A DNA stretch of 64,000 nt from Mariluticola halotolerans (GTDB lineage Bacteria > Pseudomonadota > Alphaproteobacteria > Rhizobiales > Devosiaceae), in assembly GCF_021611515.1 (NCBI RefSeq), contig NZ_CP090960.1, positions 2,108,001 through 2,172,000 of the forward strand. The letters run 5' to 3'. The notes beneath the pieces are model-generated. The model was not told the origin of the DNA. It saw only the letters and a list, made by a program, of their open reading frames with translations, and did not search any database. This document shows, piece by piece, positions 52,540-61,234 of this stretch (positions within the stretch are counted from its first letter, which is position 1; the number at the start of each line of letters is the position of its first letter). The translations under genes were made by a program, and so were the position numbers.

Positions 52540-53886
52540 ATGAAAAACACTCATATCTTAAGCGCATCCGTTTTTGCATTGGCGGCCGCATCTGCCACCG
52601 TCGGCTATGCAGCCGATGGTGAATTGCGTGTCGTTTATCGCGAAGCGCCGTATCTCAATGCGGTGATGGAATCAGCCGAGGCCGGCTTTGAAGCTGCCAA
52701 TCCAGGCATTGACGTAAAGCTGGAGCCAATCAGCTCGTCATCCCGCGATTACTACACAAAAGTATCGCTGATGAACCAGTCGGCTTCCACGGCGCCCGAC
52801 GTCATTTACGAAGACGGTTATAACGTGACCGCAGATGCCGCCGCGGGCTTCCTTGCCCCGCTGGACGCGCGCGTTGCCAATTGGGACGACTGGGGCAAGT
52901 TCGTCGAGATCGCCAAACAGAACGGCACCTCCTTTGTTGATGGCAAGCTCTATGCAATCCCGATGGGCACCGACACGCAGGCGATCTGGTTCAACCGGAA
53001 CGTGCTTGCCAAAGCCGGCCTGCCCGCCGACTGGCAGCCAAAGACCTGGCAGGACATTCTCGATGCCGCCGCCAAGATCAAGGCCGCAGTGCCGGACGCG
53101 ATCCCGCTGAACCTTTATGTCACCAAGGCCGGCGGCGAAGCCTCGACCATGCGCGGGTTGATGAACCTGCTCTCGGGCACACCCGGTGCCTTGTCCGCAA
53201 CGCTTTACGATCCGGCAGAAGGCAAATGGGTTGTCGGCTCGCAGGGGATGCGCGACACATTGCAATTCCTCAAGACCGCGTATGAAAGCGGCTATCTTGC
53301 CTCCGACAATGACCTGCAGGACGGCAATTTCCAGAACGTTCTGGTCGAACAGCACGTTCCCGCCGACAAGGTTGGCATGTTCATCGACGGCAGCTGGATC
53401 TGGTCCCGTTGGTCGGAGCTGGGCACTGCACCCTGGGCTGACTGGACCACAACCGTGGGCATGGCCAAAATTCCGACACAGAACGGCGAAGGCAATGGCT
53501 TCACCTCCATGTCGGGCGGCTGGACAATTGCGATGAGCGCCCATGCCGAAGACAAGGATGCCGCGTTTGAATTCCTCACCACTGTCGCCAATTACGAGAA
53601 CAGCCTGAAATATTCGGTTCTGTCCGGTGCGGTTGGTGTGCGTGAAGACGTGATCTCCGATCCGGAATTCCTCGATGCCAACCCAACGGGTGAATTCTTC
53701 TCTTCCCTCGTGGCGGTTACCAATTTCCGCCCGGCGGTCGAGGTCTATCCGCAGGTCTCCTCGCTCATTCAGGAAACCATGGAAGCCGTCACAGTTGGTG
53801 GTACAAGCGTCGAAGATGCTATGGAACGTTTTGACAGCCAAATCGCACGCCTTGTTGGCCGTGCCAACGTGAAATCCGCGGAGTAA
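52540..53886 (+). CDS. Sugar ABC transporter substrate-binding protein (family 1, MalE-like)
   Basis: A 448-residue extracellular solute-binding protein: signal peptide MKNTHILSASVFALAAASATVGYA, cleavage near residue 24, and family-1 marks such as YTKVSLMNQSASTAPDVIYEDGYN and DTQAIWFNRNVLAKAGLP. Start ATG 52540 has GGGAGGAAAG upstream; the longer frame to 52486 includes the promoter. First gene of the plus-strand operon binding protein-permease-permease-sulfatase-ATPase. Likely ligand is an oligosaccharide released from a sulfated, mannose-containing glycan (inference from neighbours). Confidence 0.93.
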   Translation: MKNTHILSASVFALAAASATVGYAADGELRVVYREAPYLNAVMESAEAGFEAANPGIDVKLEPISSSSRDYYTKVSLMNQSASTAPDVIYEDGYNVTADAAAGFLAPLDARVANWDDWGKFVEIAKQNGTSFVDGKLYAIPMGTDTQAIWFNRNVLAKAGLPADWQPKTWQDILDAAAKIKAAVPDAIPLNLYVTKAGGEASTMRGLMNLLSGTPGALSATLYDPAEGKWVVGSQGMRDTLQFLKTAYESGYLASDNDLQDGNFQNVLVEQHVPADKVGMFIDGSWIWSRWSELGTAPWADWTTTVGMAKIPTQNGEGNGFTSMSGGWTIAMSAHAEDKDAAFEFLTTVANYENSLKYSVLSGAVGVREDVISDPEFLDANPTGEFFSSLVAVTNFRPAVEVYPQVSSLIQETMEAVTVGGTSVEDAMERFDSQIARLVGRANVKSAE

Positions 53887-53889
53887 ATC

Positions 53890-54804
53890 ATGGCGGCCGA
53901 GACCAGCATATCGGGACGCGTGTCCTCTTTGACAACCAAGTTGATCCGCGTTTTGCCGCTGGTCCCGGCCACTTTAATGATCCTGGGGTTTTTCCTGGTC
54001 CCGATCCTTTGGGCAATCTATGCCTCGCTGACAAACCAGGGCCTGTCGGGTGCCAATGCCCGCAACCCGCAATTTATCGGGTTTGAGAACTACTATTATC
54101 TGTTCACCGACACACGGACATGGGAGGCATTGTCGCGCACCGCGATCTTTGTCTGCCTGTCCGTGTTCGGGCAGAATGTGGTCGGCTTTCTGATTGCCTA
54201 TGGCCGGCAAGCCGCTTCCTCACTTATTCAAAACACCGTCTCAACAATCGTCATTATCGCCTGGGTCGTTCCCGAGGTGGTGGCCGGATTTCTCTGGTAC
54301 ACTTTCCTGCGCGGTGACGATGCCGGCATGAACCAGATTCTGAGCCTTTTGGGCATGCAAAAGCAGGCCTGGCTGCTCACCTCCCCCATGGCGGCGGTTA
54401 TCGTCATCAATATCTGGCGTGGTTGCGCCTTCTCGATGCTGGTCTACAACGCGGCGCTGCAGGATGTGCCAAGCGAAGTGCTTGAGGCCGCCGAGATCGA
54501 TGGTGCCGGCGGGTTCCACAAGGTTTTCGGCATGATCCTGCCGATCATCCGGCCTGTTATTGCGATCAATGTCGTTTTGACGACCCTCAATACGCTCGGC
54601 GTGTTTGGCCTGATCTGGATTACCACTGCCGGTGGTCCGGGCACCCAGTCGGAAACGCTGCCCTTGCTGATGTACAATCAGGCCTATGATTTCGGCATGA
54701 TCGGTTACGGCTCGGCCATTGCCGTCCTGCTGCTGGCTTTCGGTGTCATCGCGTCGCTGTTTTATGTTCGCCTCTTCCGCGTAGGAGCCACCCGGAATGA
54801 CTGA
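53890..54804 (+). CDS. Sugar ABC transporter permease (MalF/UgpA-like)
   Basis: A 304-residue membrane protein with about six helices and the EAA loop EVLEAAEIDGAGGFHKVFGMILP that contacts the ATPase. Starts 3 bp after the binding-protein stop; its end overlaps the second permease by 8 bp. Confidence 0.93.
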   Translation: MAAETSISGRVSSLTTKLIRVLPLVPATLMILGFFLVPILWAIYASLTNQGLSGANARNPQFIGFENYYYLFTDTRTWEALSRTAIFVCLSVFGQNVVGFLIAYGRQAASSLIQNTVSTIVIIAWVVPEVVAGFLWYTFLRGDDAGMNQILSLLGMQKQAWLLTSPMAAVIVINIWRGCAFSMLVYNAALQDVPSEVLEAAEIDGAGGFHKVFGMILPIIRPVIAINVVLTTLNTLGVFGLIWITTAGGPGTQSETLPLLMYNQAYDFGMIGYGSAIAVLLLAFGVIASLFYVRLFRVGATRND

Positions 54805-55636
54805 CCTCTCCACTCCCAAGGGCCGCAGCCGCGCCGCCGCCAACCTGTCGTTGACCCTTGTCGCGCTGGCCTTTCTGGCCCCGATGCTCTGGGTGGTTCT
54901 GGCGGCATTCGATACCGAGGCAACGCTGGCAATCAAGATGCCCGCACGCTGGAGCCTGGGCAATTTCGGGTCCATCCTCACCGAGAATGTGACCATCCGC
55001 CCGTTCTTCAACAGCCTGATTATTTCGGCGGGCACCTCGGCGCTGGTGGTGTTTATTGCGCTTTTTGCCGGCTATCCCCTGTCGCGCTACAAGCTGCGCT
55101 ATGGCACCCACTATATCTATGTCATCGTTTTTGCGAGCGCCCTGCCCGTTACCGCGATCATGGTGCCGATCTATGTGATGTTTGTACATATCGGCATGGT
55201 CGATACGCTTTTGGGTGTCATCATCTTCCGCGCCGCCTCTGAATTGCCGTTTGCGATCTGGCTGATGAAGGGCTTTATGGACGCAATCCCCACAGATCTG
55301 GAGGAAGCCGCCTGGGTCGAGGGTGCCTCCCGCCTGCAGGGCGTGACCGCGATCATGCTGCCGCTATTGGCGCCCGGTCTCGCGACGATCTTCATTCTCA
55401 GCTTCATTGAGAACTGGGGGAATTTCTTTGTGCCGTTTATCCTTTTGCAGACGCGCGAGAACTATCCCATGGCGGTGTCGCTCTACAGTTTCTTTGGCGA
55501 ATATGGTGAAGCGGTCTACGGCCAGCTGGCGGCCTTCGCACTGATCTATACCGCGCCGTCCCTTCTGGTCTACTTCCTGGTGCGCAAACCCTTGCAAAGC
55601 GGTGGCCTGCGCCTCGGCGGTGCAGTCAAGGCATAG
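54797..55636 (+). CDS. Sugar ABC transporter permease (MalG/UgpE-like)
   Basis: A 279-residue membrane protein with about six helices and an EAA loop DLEEAAWVEGASRLQGVTAIMLP. Partner of the preceding permease, with overlapping reading frames, so made in equal amounts. The sulfatase gene follows after 5 bp. Confidence 0.93.
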   Translation: MTDLSTPKGRSRAAANLSLTLVALAFLAPMLWVVLAAFDTEATLAIKMPARWSLGNFGSILTENVTIRPFFNSLIISAGTSALVVFIALFAGYPLSRYKLRYGTHYIYVIVFASALPVTAIMVPIYVMFVHIGMVDTLLGVIIFRAASELPFAIWLMKGFMDAIPTDLEEAAWVEGASRLQGVTAIMLPLLAPGLATIFILSFIENWGNFFVPFILLQTRENYPMAVSLYSFFGEYGEAVYGQLAAFALIYTAPSLLVYFLVRKPLQSGGLRLGGAVKA

Positions 55637-55641
55637 GCAAA

Positions 55642-57066
55642 ATGAGCAAGCGCCCCAACATCCTTTTTCTGCTTTCAGATCAGCACGCGTTCCGCGCTCT
55701 GGGCGATGTCGCCGGGAGCGCGGTGCAAACGCCCAATTTGCTGAAACTGGCGGCAGAGGGGGTGCGGTTCGACAATGCCTATTGCCAGAACCCGCTATGC
55801 GTGCCCAGCCGCGCCAGCCTTTTGACCGGCAAGCACGGGCGCACGACCGGTATTTATGACAATCAACACATTCTGCCCGCCAATGCGCCAACGCTGGCGC
55901 GCAGCTTTTCCGAGAACGGCTATCGCACCGCGCTGATCGGGAAATCCCATTTCAATGGCGAGCAGTTTCAGGGTTTCCAGCAACGTCCCTATGGCGATTT
56001 TTACGGGCAGGCGCATCAGCCGGATCCGCGCCGGCATGCCAATGAAAGCGGGCTGGGCGATATTTTGAAAGATGCGGGACCATCGGGCATTCCCCTTGCG
56101 ATGACGCAAACGGAGATTTGCGTGGCCGAGGCGACCAAATGGCTGCAAGGGTGGACCGCCCAGCCGGATGCGCCCTTCTTTCTGGCTGTCCAGTTCGACA
56201 AGCCGCATTTCCCGATCAACCCGCCGGCCGAATATTACGACCGGTTTGCGGGCAGGATTGATCTGCCGGTTCACGACAAGAACTGGCTAAAGAGCGCCCC
56301 CGCCTTTGTGCAGGCCGCCATGGCCCGCAGCGGCACCGCCCACCATAGCGGTGACACGGATGTGAGCCTGCGGGCGCTTGCCGCCTATTTCGGCTGTGTT
56401 GAATGGGTCGACGACGCGGTTGGCCGCCTGCTGGCGGTGCTCGATTATCTTGACTTAAGCGGCGACACGATCGTTGTTTATGCCTCGGATCATGGCGAGA
56501 TGGCCGCCCAGCGCGGCATGTGGCAGAAAACCGTTTTCTATGAAGACAGCGCCCGCGTGCCGCTGATCATGCGCTGGCCGGGCCAGGCTGAGCCGGGCCT
56601 CCGGAGCAATGCCGCCGTGGGACTGATTGACCTCTACCCGACATTATGCGCGGCCGCCGGCATTACCCCGCCTGACGATCTGGAGGGGATCGACATCTCT
56701 CCCGCGCTCACCGGCAAACCTCTTGCCCGGCGCGACCTGTTTTGTGAGAGCGTCGTGCTGCATCAGCCCGAACATGCGGGATGCATGCTGCGGCGGGATC
56801 AGTGGAAATACGCGCTTTACCTCGATGGCACTGAAGAGCTTTACGACCTCAGCGCGGATCCGGACGAATGGAACGATTTGTCCGGTGATCCAGCGACCGA
56901 GGCCTTGCGCGATGATTTCCGCGCGGCTGTGCGCCAGTTCTGGCAACCGGAAGCGTTTCCGGCGCGCTATGCGGCTACGCCGCGCATGCCGCAGGAAAAG
57001 CACTTCTACCCCTATTCCAATCAGTTTCTGACCGGTGACGGCAGGATGTTTGATGCGCGTCCCTGA
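55642..57066 (+). CDS. Cys-type sulfatase
   Basis: A 474-residue type I sulfatase. Metal-binding LSDQHAF near the N-terminus, active-site signature CVPSR at Cys53-Arg57 (this Cys must be oxidised to formylglycine), and ASDHGEMAAQRGMW with the second metal site near residue 280. No signal peptide, so it desulfates sugars in the cytoplasm after import. It lies inside a sugar importer operon (before its ATPase gene), and the activating enzyme is encoded at 58294. The substrate is presumably a sulfated sugar; its exact position of sulfation is unknown. Confidence 0.93.
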   Translation: MSKRPNILFLLSDQHAFRALGDVAGSAVQTPNLLKLAAEGVRFDNAYCQNPLCVPSRASLLTGKHGRTTGIYDNQHILPANAPTLARSFSENGYRTALIGKSHFNGEQFQGFQQRPYGDFYGQAHQPDPRRHANESGLGDILKDAGPSGIPLAMTQTEICVAEATKWLQGWTAQPDAPFFLAVQFDKPHFPINPPAEYYDRFAGRIDLPVHDKNWLKSAPAFVQAAMARSGTAHHSGDTDVSLRALAAYFGCVEWVDDAVGRLLAVLDYLDLSGDTIVVYASDHGEMAAQRGMWQKTVFYEDSARVPLIMRWPGQAEPGLRSNAAVGLIDLYPTLCAAAGITPPDDLEGIDISPALTGKPLARRDLFCESVVLHQPEHAGCMLRRDQWKYALYLDGTEELYDLSADPDEWNDLSGDPATEALRDDFRAAVRQFWQPEAFPARYAATPRMPQEKHFYPYSNQFLTGDGRMFDARP

Positions 57067-57093
57067 GACGTCCAGACCAAAAGGAAAAAAACG

Positions 57094-58227
57094 ATGGCGG
57101 GCCTAACGCTCAAAAACGTGCGCAAAAGCTATGGTGCGGTTGAAATCATCAAGGGCATCGACCTTGAGGTGAAGGATGGCGAGTTCATCGTCTTCGTGGG
57201 CCCATCAGGGTGTGGCAAGTCCACATTGCTGCGGATGATTGCGGGACTGGAAGAAATCTCGGATGGCGAATTGCGGATCGGCGATACGCTTTGCAACGAC
57301 ATCCCCGCCAAGGCCCGCGGCATTGCGATGGTGTTTCAGTCCTATGCGCTTTACCCGCATAAATCTGTGCGCGAGAACATGAGCTTCGGGTTGAAGATCG
57401 CCCGCAGGCCGAAGGAAGAGATCGCGCAAAAGGTTCAGGAAGCGGCCGAGATCCTGCATATCGAACACCTGCTCGACCGGCGCCCCTCGCAATTGTCCGG
57501 TGGCCAGCGTCAGCGGGTTGCCATTGGCCGCGCCATTGTGCGTGACCCGGAAGTCTTTTTGTTCGACGAGCCGCTGTCCAATCTCGATGCGGCGCTGCGC
57601 GTTCACATGCGCATGGAACTGGCCAAGCTGCATGCCGATCTTGGCACGACCATGGCCTATGTGACCCATGACCAGATCGAGGCGATGACCCTGGCCGACC
57701 GGATCGTTGTGCTGGAGGCCGGGGTTGCCCGGCAGGTTGGCACCCCGCTCGAACTCTACCATCTGCCCGACAATGTGTTTGTCGCCGGCTTTATCGGCTC
57801 ACCCAAGATGAACCTGCTGGACGCTCATATTACGGCCTTGACCGATAATACCGTGACGGTGGATGCGGCGGGTCTGGGGCCGGTCACGGTGCCGGTGCGC
57901 CCCCATGCGGACAGCAAGGTTGGCGACGCGGCGACCTTTGGCGTGCGGCCCGAGCACATTTTGAGCAGTGACAAGGCAGAGAGCTTTTTATGCAAGGTCG
58001 AGGTGGCCGAAAATATCGGGGACCACGCCATGCTGCGCCTTAACGCGCCGGAAGGTGCCGTGCTGATGGCGGCGGCCAGCGCGGACCGGCTGTGGCGGGC
58101 CGGCGACGATTACCAGATCGGCTTTGAGGAAGCGTCGCTGCATCTGTTCGACCAGAATGGCAATGCCTTTGAACGGACACGCCGTCCCAGCGTTCTCGCG
58201 CAAGTGACCGCGTCCGAAAAGCACTGA
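57094..58227 (+). CDS. Sugar ABC transporter ATP-binding protein (MalK/UgpC-like)
   Basis: A 377-residue ATPase: Walker A GPSGCGKST, Q-loop FQSYALYPH, signature LSGGQRQRVAIGRA, Walker B VFLFDEP, and a C-terminal OB/TOBE region (about 240-370) with FGVRPEHI. It energises the two permeases upstream. Last gene of the plus-strand operon; a hairpin-forming GGCGGCAA/TTGCCGCC pair lies just downstream, before the convergent gene. Confidence 0.94.
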   Translation: MAGLTLKNVRKSYGAVEIIKGIDLEVKDGEFIVFVGPSGCGKSTLLRMIAGLEEISDGELRIGDTLCNDIPAKARGIAMVFQSYALYPHKSVRENMSFGLKIARRPKEEIAQKVQEAAEILHIEHLLDRRPSQLSGGQRQRVAIGRAIVRDPEVFLFDEPLSNLDAALRVHMRMELAKLHADLGTTMAYVTHDQIEAMTLADRIVVLEAGVARQVGTPLELYHLPDNVFVAGFIGSPKMNLLDAHITALTDNTVTVDAAGLGPVTVPVRPHADSKVGDAATFGVRPEHILSSDKAESFLCKVEVAENIGDHAMLRLNAPEGAVLMAAASADRLWRAGDDYQIGFEEASLHLFDQNGNAFERTRRPSVLAQVTASEKH

Positions 58228-58242
58228 CTTTGAGCACTTGCG

Positions 58243-58285
58243 GCGGCAAAGCGGATGCGTTTTTTGTATTTGCCTTGCCGCCGGT
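58243..58285. terminator. Inverted repeat between convergent MalK-like and FGE genes
   Basis: GGCGGCAA and TTGCCGCC can pair across an AT-rich centre that includes a T6 run, in the 66-bp gap between convergent stop codons. Plausible bidirectional terminator. Confidence 0.45.
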
Positions 58286-58293
58286 TCCGCGCA

Positions 58294-59226
58294 TCAGCCA
58301 TCATAAGCGATGCGGAACCCGTTATTGCTTGCCGATGAATCAGCTGTGAGCGCCGTGCGTGCGGCAATGCGGTAGCGGTAGCAATAGGATTTGTGGCACA
58401 GAAACGAGCCGCCTTTGCACACTTTCTCATTGCCCGCCCGCGCCTCGGCATTGCGCCTTTTCGCCGCCCGGGACAGTGAGCGCACGCGGAAAGCATCGGC
58501 CGTCCATTCCCACACATTGCCGGCCATCCCGTAAAGCCCGGCCCCATTGGGCGCGAAAGCTGTAACGGGACTGGTACCGAAATAGCCATCGGTCATTGTG
58601 TTGGTATGGGGGAAATTGCCCTGCCAGATATTGCATAGGGGCTGCGTGTCATCGGGCTCGGTGTCGCCCCATGGAAAGCGCGGATCATCAAGCCCGCCGC
58701 GCGCGGCGTGCTCCCATTCAGCTTCGCTGGGCAGCCGCCCGCCGCACCATTGGGCAAAGGCGCGCGCGTCGGCAAAGGAGACGTGCACCACCGGATGATC
58801 AAGGCGATCCGCGATCGCACTGCCCGGTCCCTCGGGCGCGGCCCAGAACGCCCCATCGCCCTTGACCCACCAGGGGGTCGCCGTCTCTGAGGGGGGTGGC
58901 GGATCCTGCATCAGGCCCCTGAAAACCGCCGACCAGCCAAACCGTTCCGCTTCTGTAATATAGCCCGTTTCTGCCACGAAAGCGGCGAAACGCGCATTGG
59001 TCACCGGCTGGATTTCCAGCGCGAAAGCCTTCAGGGTCACCACCCGGCGCGGCCCCTCGCCATCAGCGGCAATTTGCGGATTATCCGTGCCGACAAAAGT
59101 GCGGGTTGCGGCAAAATACGCCCGCTCAGGCGCGCCGGTTGTCTCATAACCGGCCATATCCACGCGCGCATCGGCACCGGCTTGATGCGCGGCAATTGTG
59201 CGCCGCGAAGGCGTGCAGCAACTCAA
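58294..59226 (-). CDS. Formylglycine-generating enzyme (sulfatase-modifying factor, SUMF1/FGE)
   Basis: A 310-residue FGE-sulfatase domain protein that oxidises the CxPSR cysteine of sulfatases to formylglycine. Both copper-binding catalytic cysteines are present, Cys277 and Cys282, in KGGSFLCHKSYCYRYR; GNVWEW at 236-241 and CNIWQGNFPHTN are also typical. Start is TTG 59226 with GGGAGGA just upstream; the frame to 59355 has no ribosome site. The chosen start gives the N-terminus MSCCTPSRR, which contains a sulfatase-like CTPSR motif. It converges on the sulfatase operon and should activate that sulfatase. Confidence 0.92.
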   Translation of the reverse strand: MSCCTPSRRTIAAHQAGADARVDMAGYETTGAPERAYFAATRTFVGTDNPQIAADGEGPRRVVTLKAFALEIQPVTNARFAAFVAETGYITEAERFGWSAVFRGLMQDPPPPSETATPWWVKGDGAFWAAPEGPGSAIADRLDHPVVHVSFADARAFAQWCGGRLPSEAEWEHAARGGLDDPRFPWGDTEPDDTQPLCNIWQGNFPHTNTMTDGYFGTSPVTAFAPNGAGLYGMAGNVWEWTADAFRVRSLSRAAKRRNAEARAGNEKVCKGGSFLCHKSYCYRYRIAARTALTADSSASNNGFRIAYDG

Positions 59227-59431
59227 GAAAATTCCTCCCGTAAGACACCGCGCCCTCACCCCCAAAACGTGCGACGGCACCATGTTTTCAGGATCGCCGA
59301 TCCATAGCGCCGGATCAATGGACAAGTGCTCAAAAAAGCCCGTTGCCCAAATCAAGGGGTGCCCAATGCCGGGCGACAGACCGGCCGAGAGGTCAATCAG
59401 TCGCCCGTTTTTTTCGGGATCGCACGCCGGG

Positions 59432-60706
59432 TCAGTTCATCAGGGATGGCAGACCGGTGGAGAGAATCGGGAAGACGCAGACCAGGATCAGGACAATGAT
59501 CGGCGGGATCAGCCAGGGCAGCACATCCACCGCCAGTTTCTGGAAGGGAATATTGCCGACCTGGGAGACGATGAACAGGGCCATGCCCATGGGCGGTGTC
59601 TGGATCGAAATCATCAGGTTGAGCACAACGATAATGCCGAAATGCACCGGATCAATGCCAAAGCCCATGGCCAGCGGCACCAGAATTGGCACCACGATCA
59701 AAAGGATCACCAGGGATTCAATGAAAGCCCCAAGCACAAAGATCATCAGGTTGACCGCGATCAGGAAGCTGATCGGACCATCGGCAATCGTGAGAAACAT
59801 TTGCGCAATCTGCTGGGGTGCCTGTTCACGGGCCAGAACCCAGCCCAGCAGCCCGACACCGGCGATGATCGTGGCGATGCCGGAGGTGGTGACGACCGTG
59901 CCGTAAATGGCATCCCACAGGCGACGGATTGTCAGTTCCCGATAGAAGAGCAGATCAATCATGATCGCATAGAGCACGGTGATGGCGGCGGCTTCCGTTG
60001 GGGAAAAATAGCCCGAGAAAATGCCGCCCACGATAACAACGGGGGTCAGGAGTGCGGGCAGGGATTTGATGAATAGTTTGAAGATCTGGCGCGGTGACTG
60101 GACCGGGTCGCGCGGATAATTGCGGCGCTTGGCAACGATATAGACCATGATCATCAAAGCGCCGGCGCACATGACGCCGGGGATGACCCCGCCCAGAAAC
60201 AGCTTGCCGATCGAGGTATTGGCGATGACCCCGTAAAGCACCATGGTGATGGAGGGGGGAATAAGGGGGCCGATCATCGAGGAGGTTGCGGTGATGGGAC
60301 CGGAGAAATCATCATCATAGCCGGCCTCACGCATGGCCTCGATTTCCATCTTGCCCAAGCCGCCCGCATCGGCCATGGCCGAACCGGACATGCCGGAGAA
60401 AAACAGCGACGCCATGACATTCACATGGCCAAGCCCGCCGGTAATATGGCCGACAAGCGCCCGGGCAAAACCAAAAAGCTGTTTGGTAATGCCGGCCGAA
60501 TTGAGAATTTCGGCGGTGAGGATGAACAGTGGCACGGCCAGCAGGGGAAAGCTGTTGAGCGAATCCACCATGCGCTGGGTGGCAAAACTCAACCCCAGGC
60601 CCGACCAGTAGGAATAGGCCATCGAGACGAAAATCATTGCCAGCCCGATGGGGACATTAAGCAGGACGAGAAACAGCCAGCCCAGAACAACTGCCAGAAG
60701 AATCAT
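59432..60706 (-). CDS. TRAP transporter large permease (DctM/SiaM-like)
   Basis: A 424-residue membrane protein with about twelve hydrophobic helices, PFLIFILTAE- and GMSGSAMADAGGLGKMEIEAM-type DctM motifs and a second-half EAAAITVLYA segment. It works with the small permease and the binding protein upstream as a sodium-driven importer. Its start overlaps the small-permease stop by 4 bp (ATGA). Last gene of the minus-strand unit. Confidence 0.94.
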   Translation of the reverse strand: MILLAVVLGWLFLVLLNVPIGLAMIFVSMAYSYWSGLGLSFATQRMVDSLNSFPLLAVPLFILTAEILNSAGITKQLFGFARALVGHITGGLGHVNVMASLFFSGMSGSAMADAGGLGKMEIEAMREAGYDDDFSGPITATSSMIGPLIPPSITMVLYGVIANTSIGKLFLGGVIPGVMCAGALMIMVYIVAKRRNYPRDPVQSPRQIFKLFIKSLPALLTPVVIVGGIFSGYFSPTEAAAITVLYAIMIDLLFYRELTIRRLWDAIYGTVVTTSGIATIIAGVGLLGWVLAREQAPQQIAQMFLTIADGPISFLIAVNLMIFVLGAFIESLVILLIVVPILVPLAMGFGIDPVHFGIIVVLNLMISIQTPPMGMALFIVSQVGNIPFQKLAVDVLPWLIPPIIVLILVCVFPILSTGLPSLMN

Positions 60707-61179
60707 GGTTTGGCCTCCGGCTCAATGTCGGCATTGCGGAGCGTTGCGACAAGGCGGCGTATGATGCGGTGAACGATAAGAACAAAGGCCACCAGCGCGG
60801 AGGCGTAAAGCAGGGCATCGGTTGTCGGCAGGGAGACCGATTCATTGTTCCAGGTGCGCAGGACGGATTTATAGGCGATCCAGACCAGGTGGCAGGCAAT
60901 GCCGAGATAAACCAGATCGAAGAATATGTTCAGGCCGCGCTGAAAACCTTGCGGGAGAATTGCCGTCAAAAGCCCCATGCGCAAATGGCTCTGATTGCGC
61001 TCCACCGCACCGATGCCGATCAAGGCCATCCAGACCCATAGCCAGCGGGCCGTCTCCTCAGTCCACACCACGCCCACAAAAAGCCCGGTCCGCCCGAAGA
61101 CCTGCAGCAGGACAACGGCAAACAGGGCGATGAAAAGCACACAGCCAATACTGGCTTCAAGGGCGTAATTCTTGAACAA
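60703..61179 (-). CDS. TRAP transporter small permease (DctQ/SiaQ-like)
   Basis: A 158-residue membrane protein with four hydrophobic helices and the conserved WTEETARWLWVWMALIG region of DctQ. It is translationally coupled to the large permease and follows the binding-protein gene across 55 bp that contain a 12-bp hairpin. Confidence 0.93.
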   Translation of the reverse strand: MFKNYALEASIGCVLFIALFAVVLLQVFGRTGLFVGVVWTEETARWLWVWMALIGIGAVERNQSHLRMGLLTAILPQGFQRGLNIFFDLVYLGIACHLVWIAYKSVLRTWNNESVSLPTTDALLYASALVAFVLIVHRIIRRLVATLRNADIEPEAKP

Positions 61180-61200
61180 ATCGGATCCCCCCGGAGATGG

Positions 61201-61226
61201 TGGCGGGGCCGGTTCCGGCCCCGCCA
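61201..61226 (-). terminator. Perfect 12-bp hairpin between TRAP binding protein and small permease
   Basis: TGGCGGGGCCGG and CCGGCCCCGCCA pair with a 2-nt loop, just past the binding-protein stop. No U-run. Probably favours the binding-protein mRNA over the permease part. Confidence 0.55.
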
Positions 61227-61234
61227 GTCAGAAC

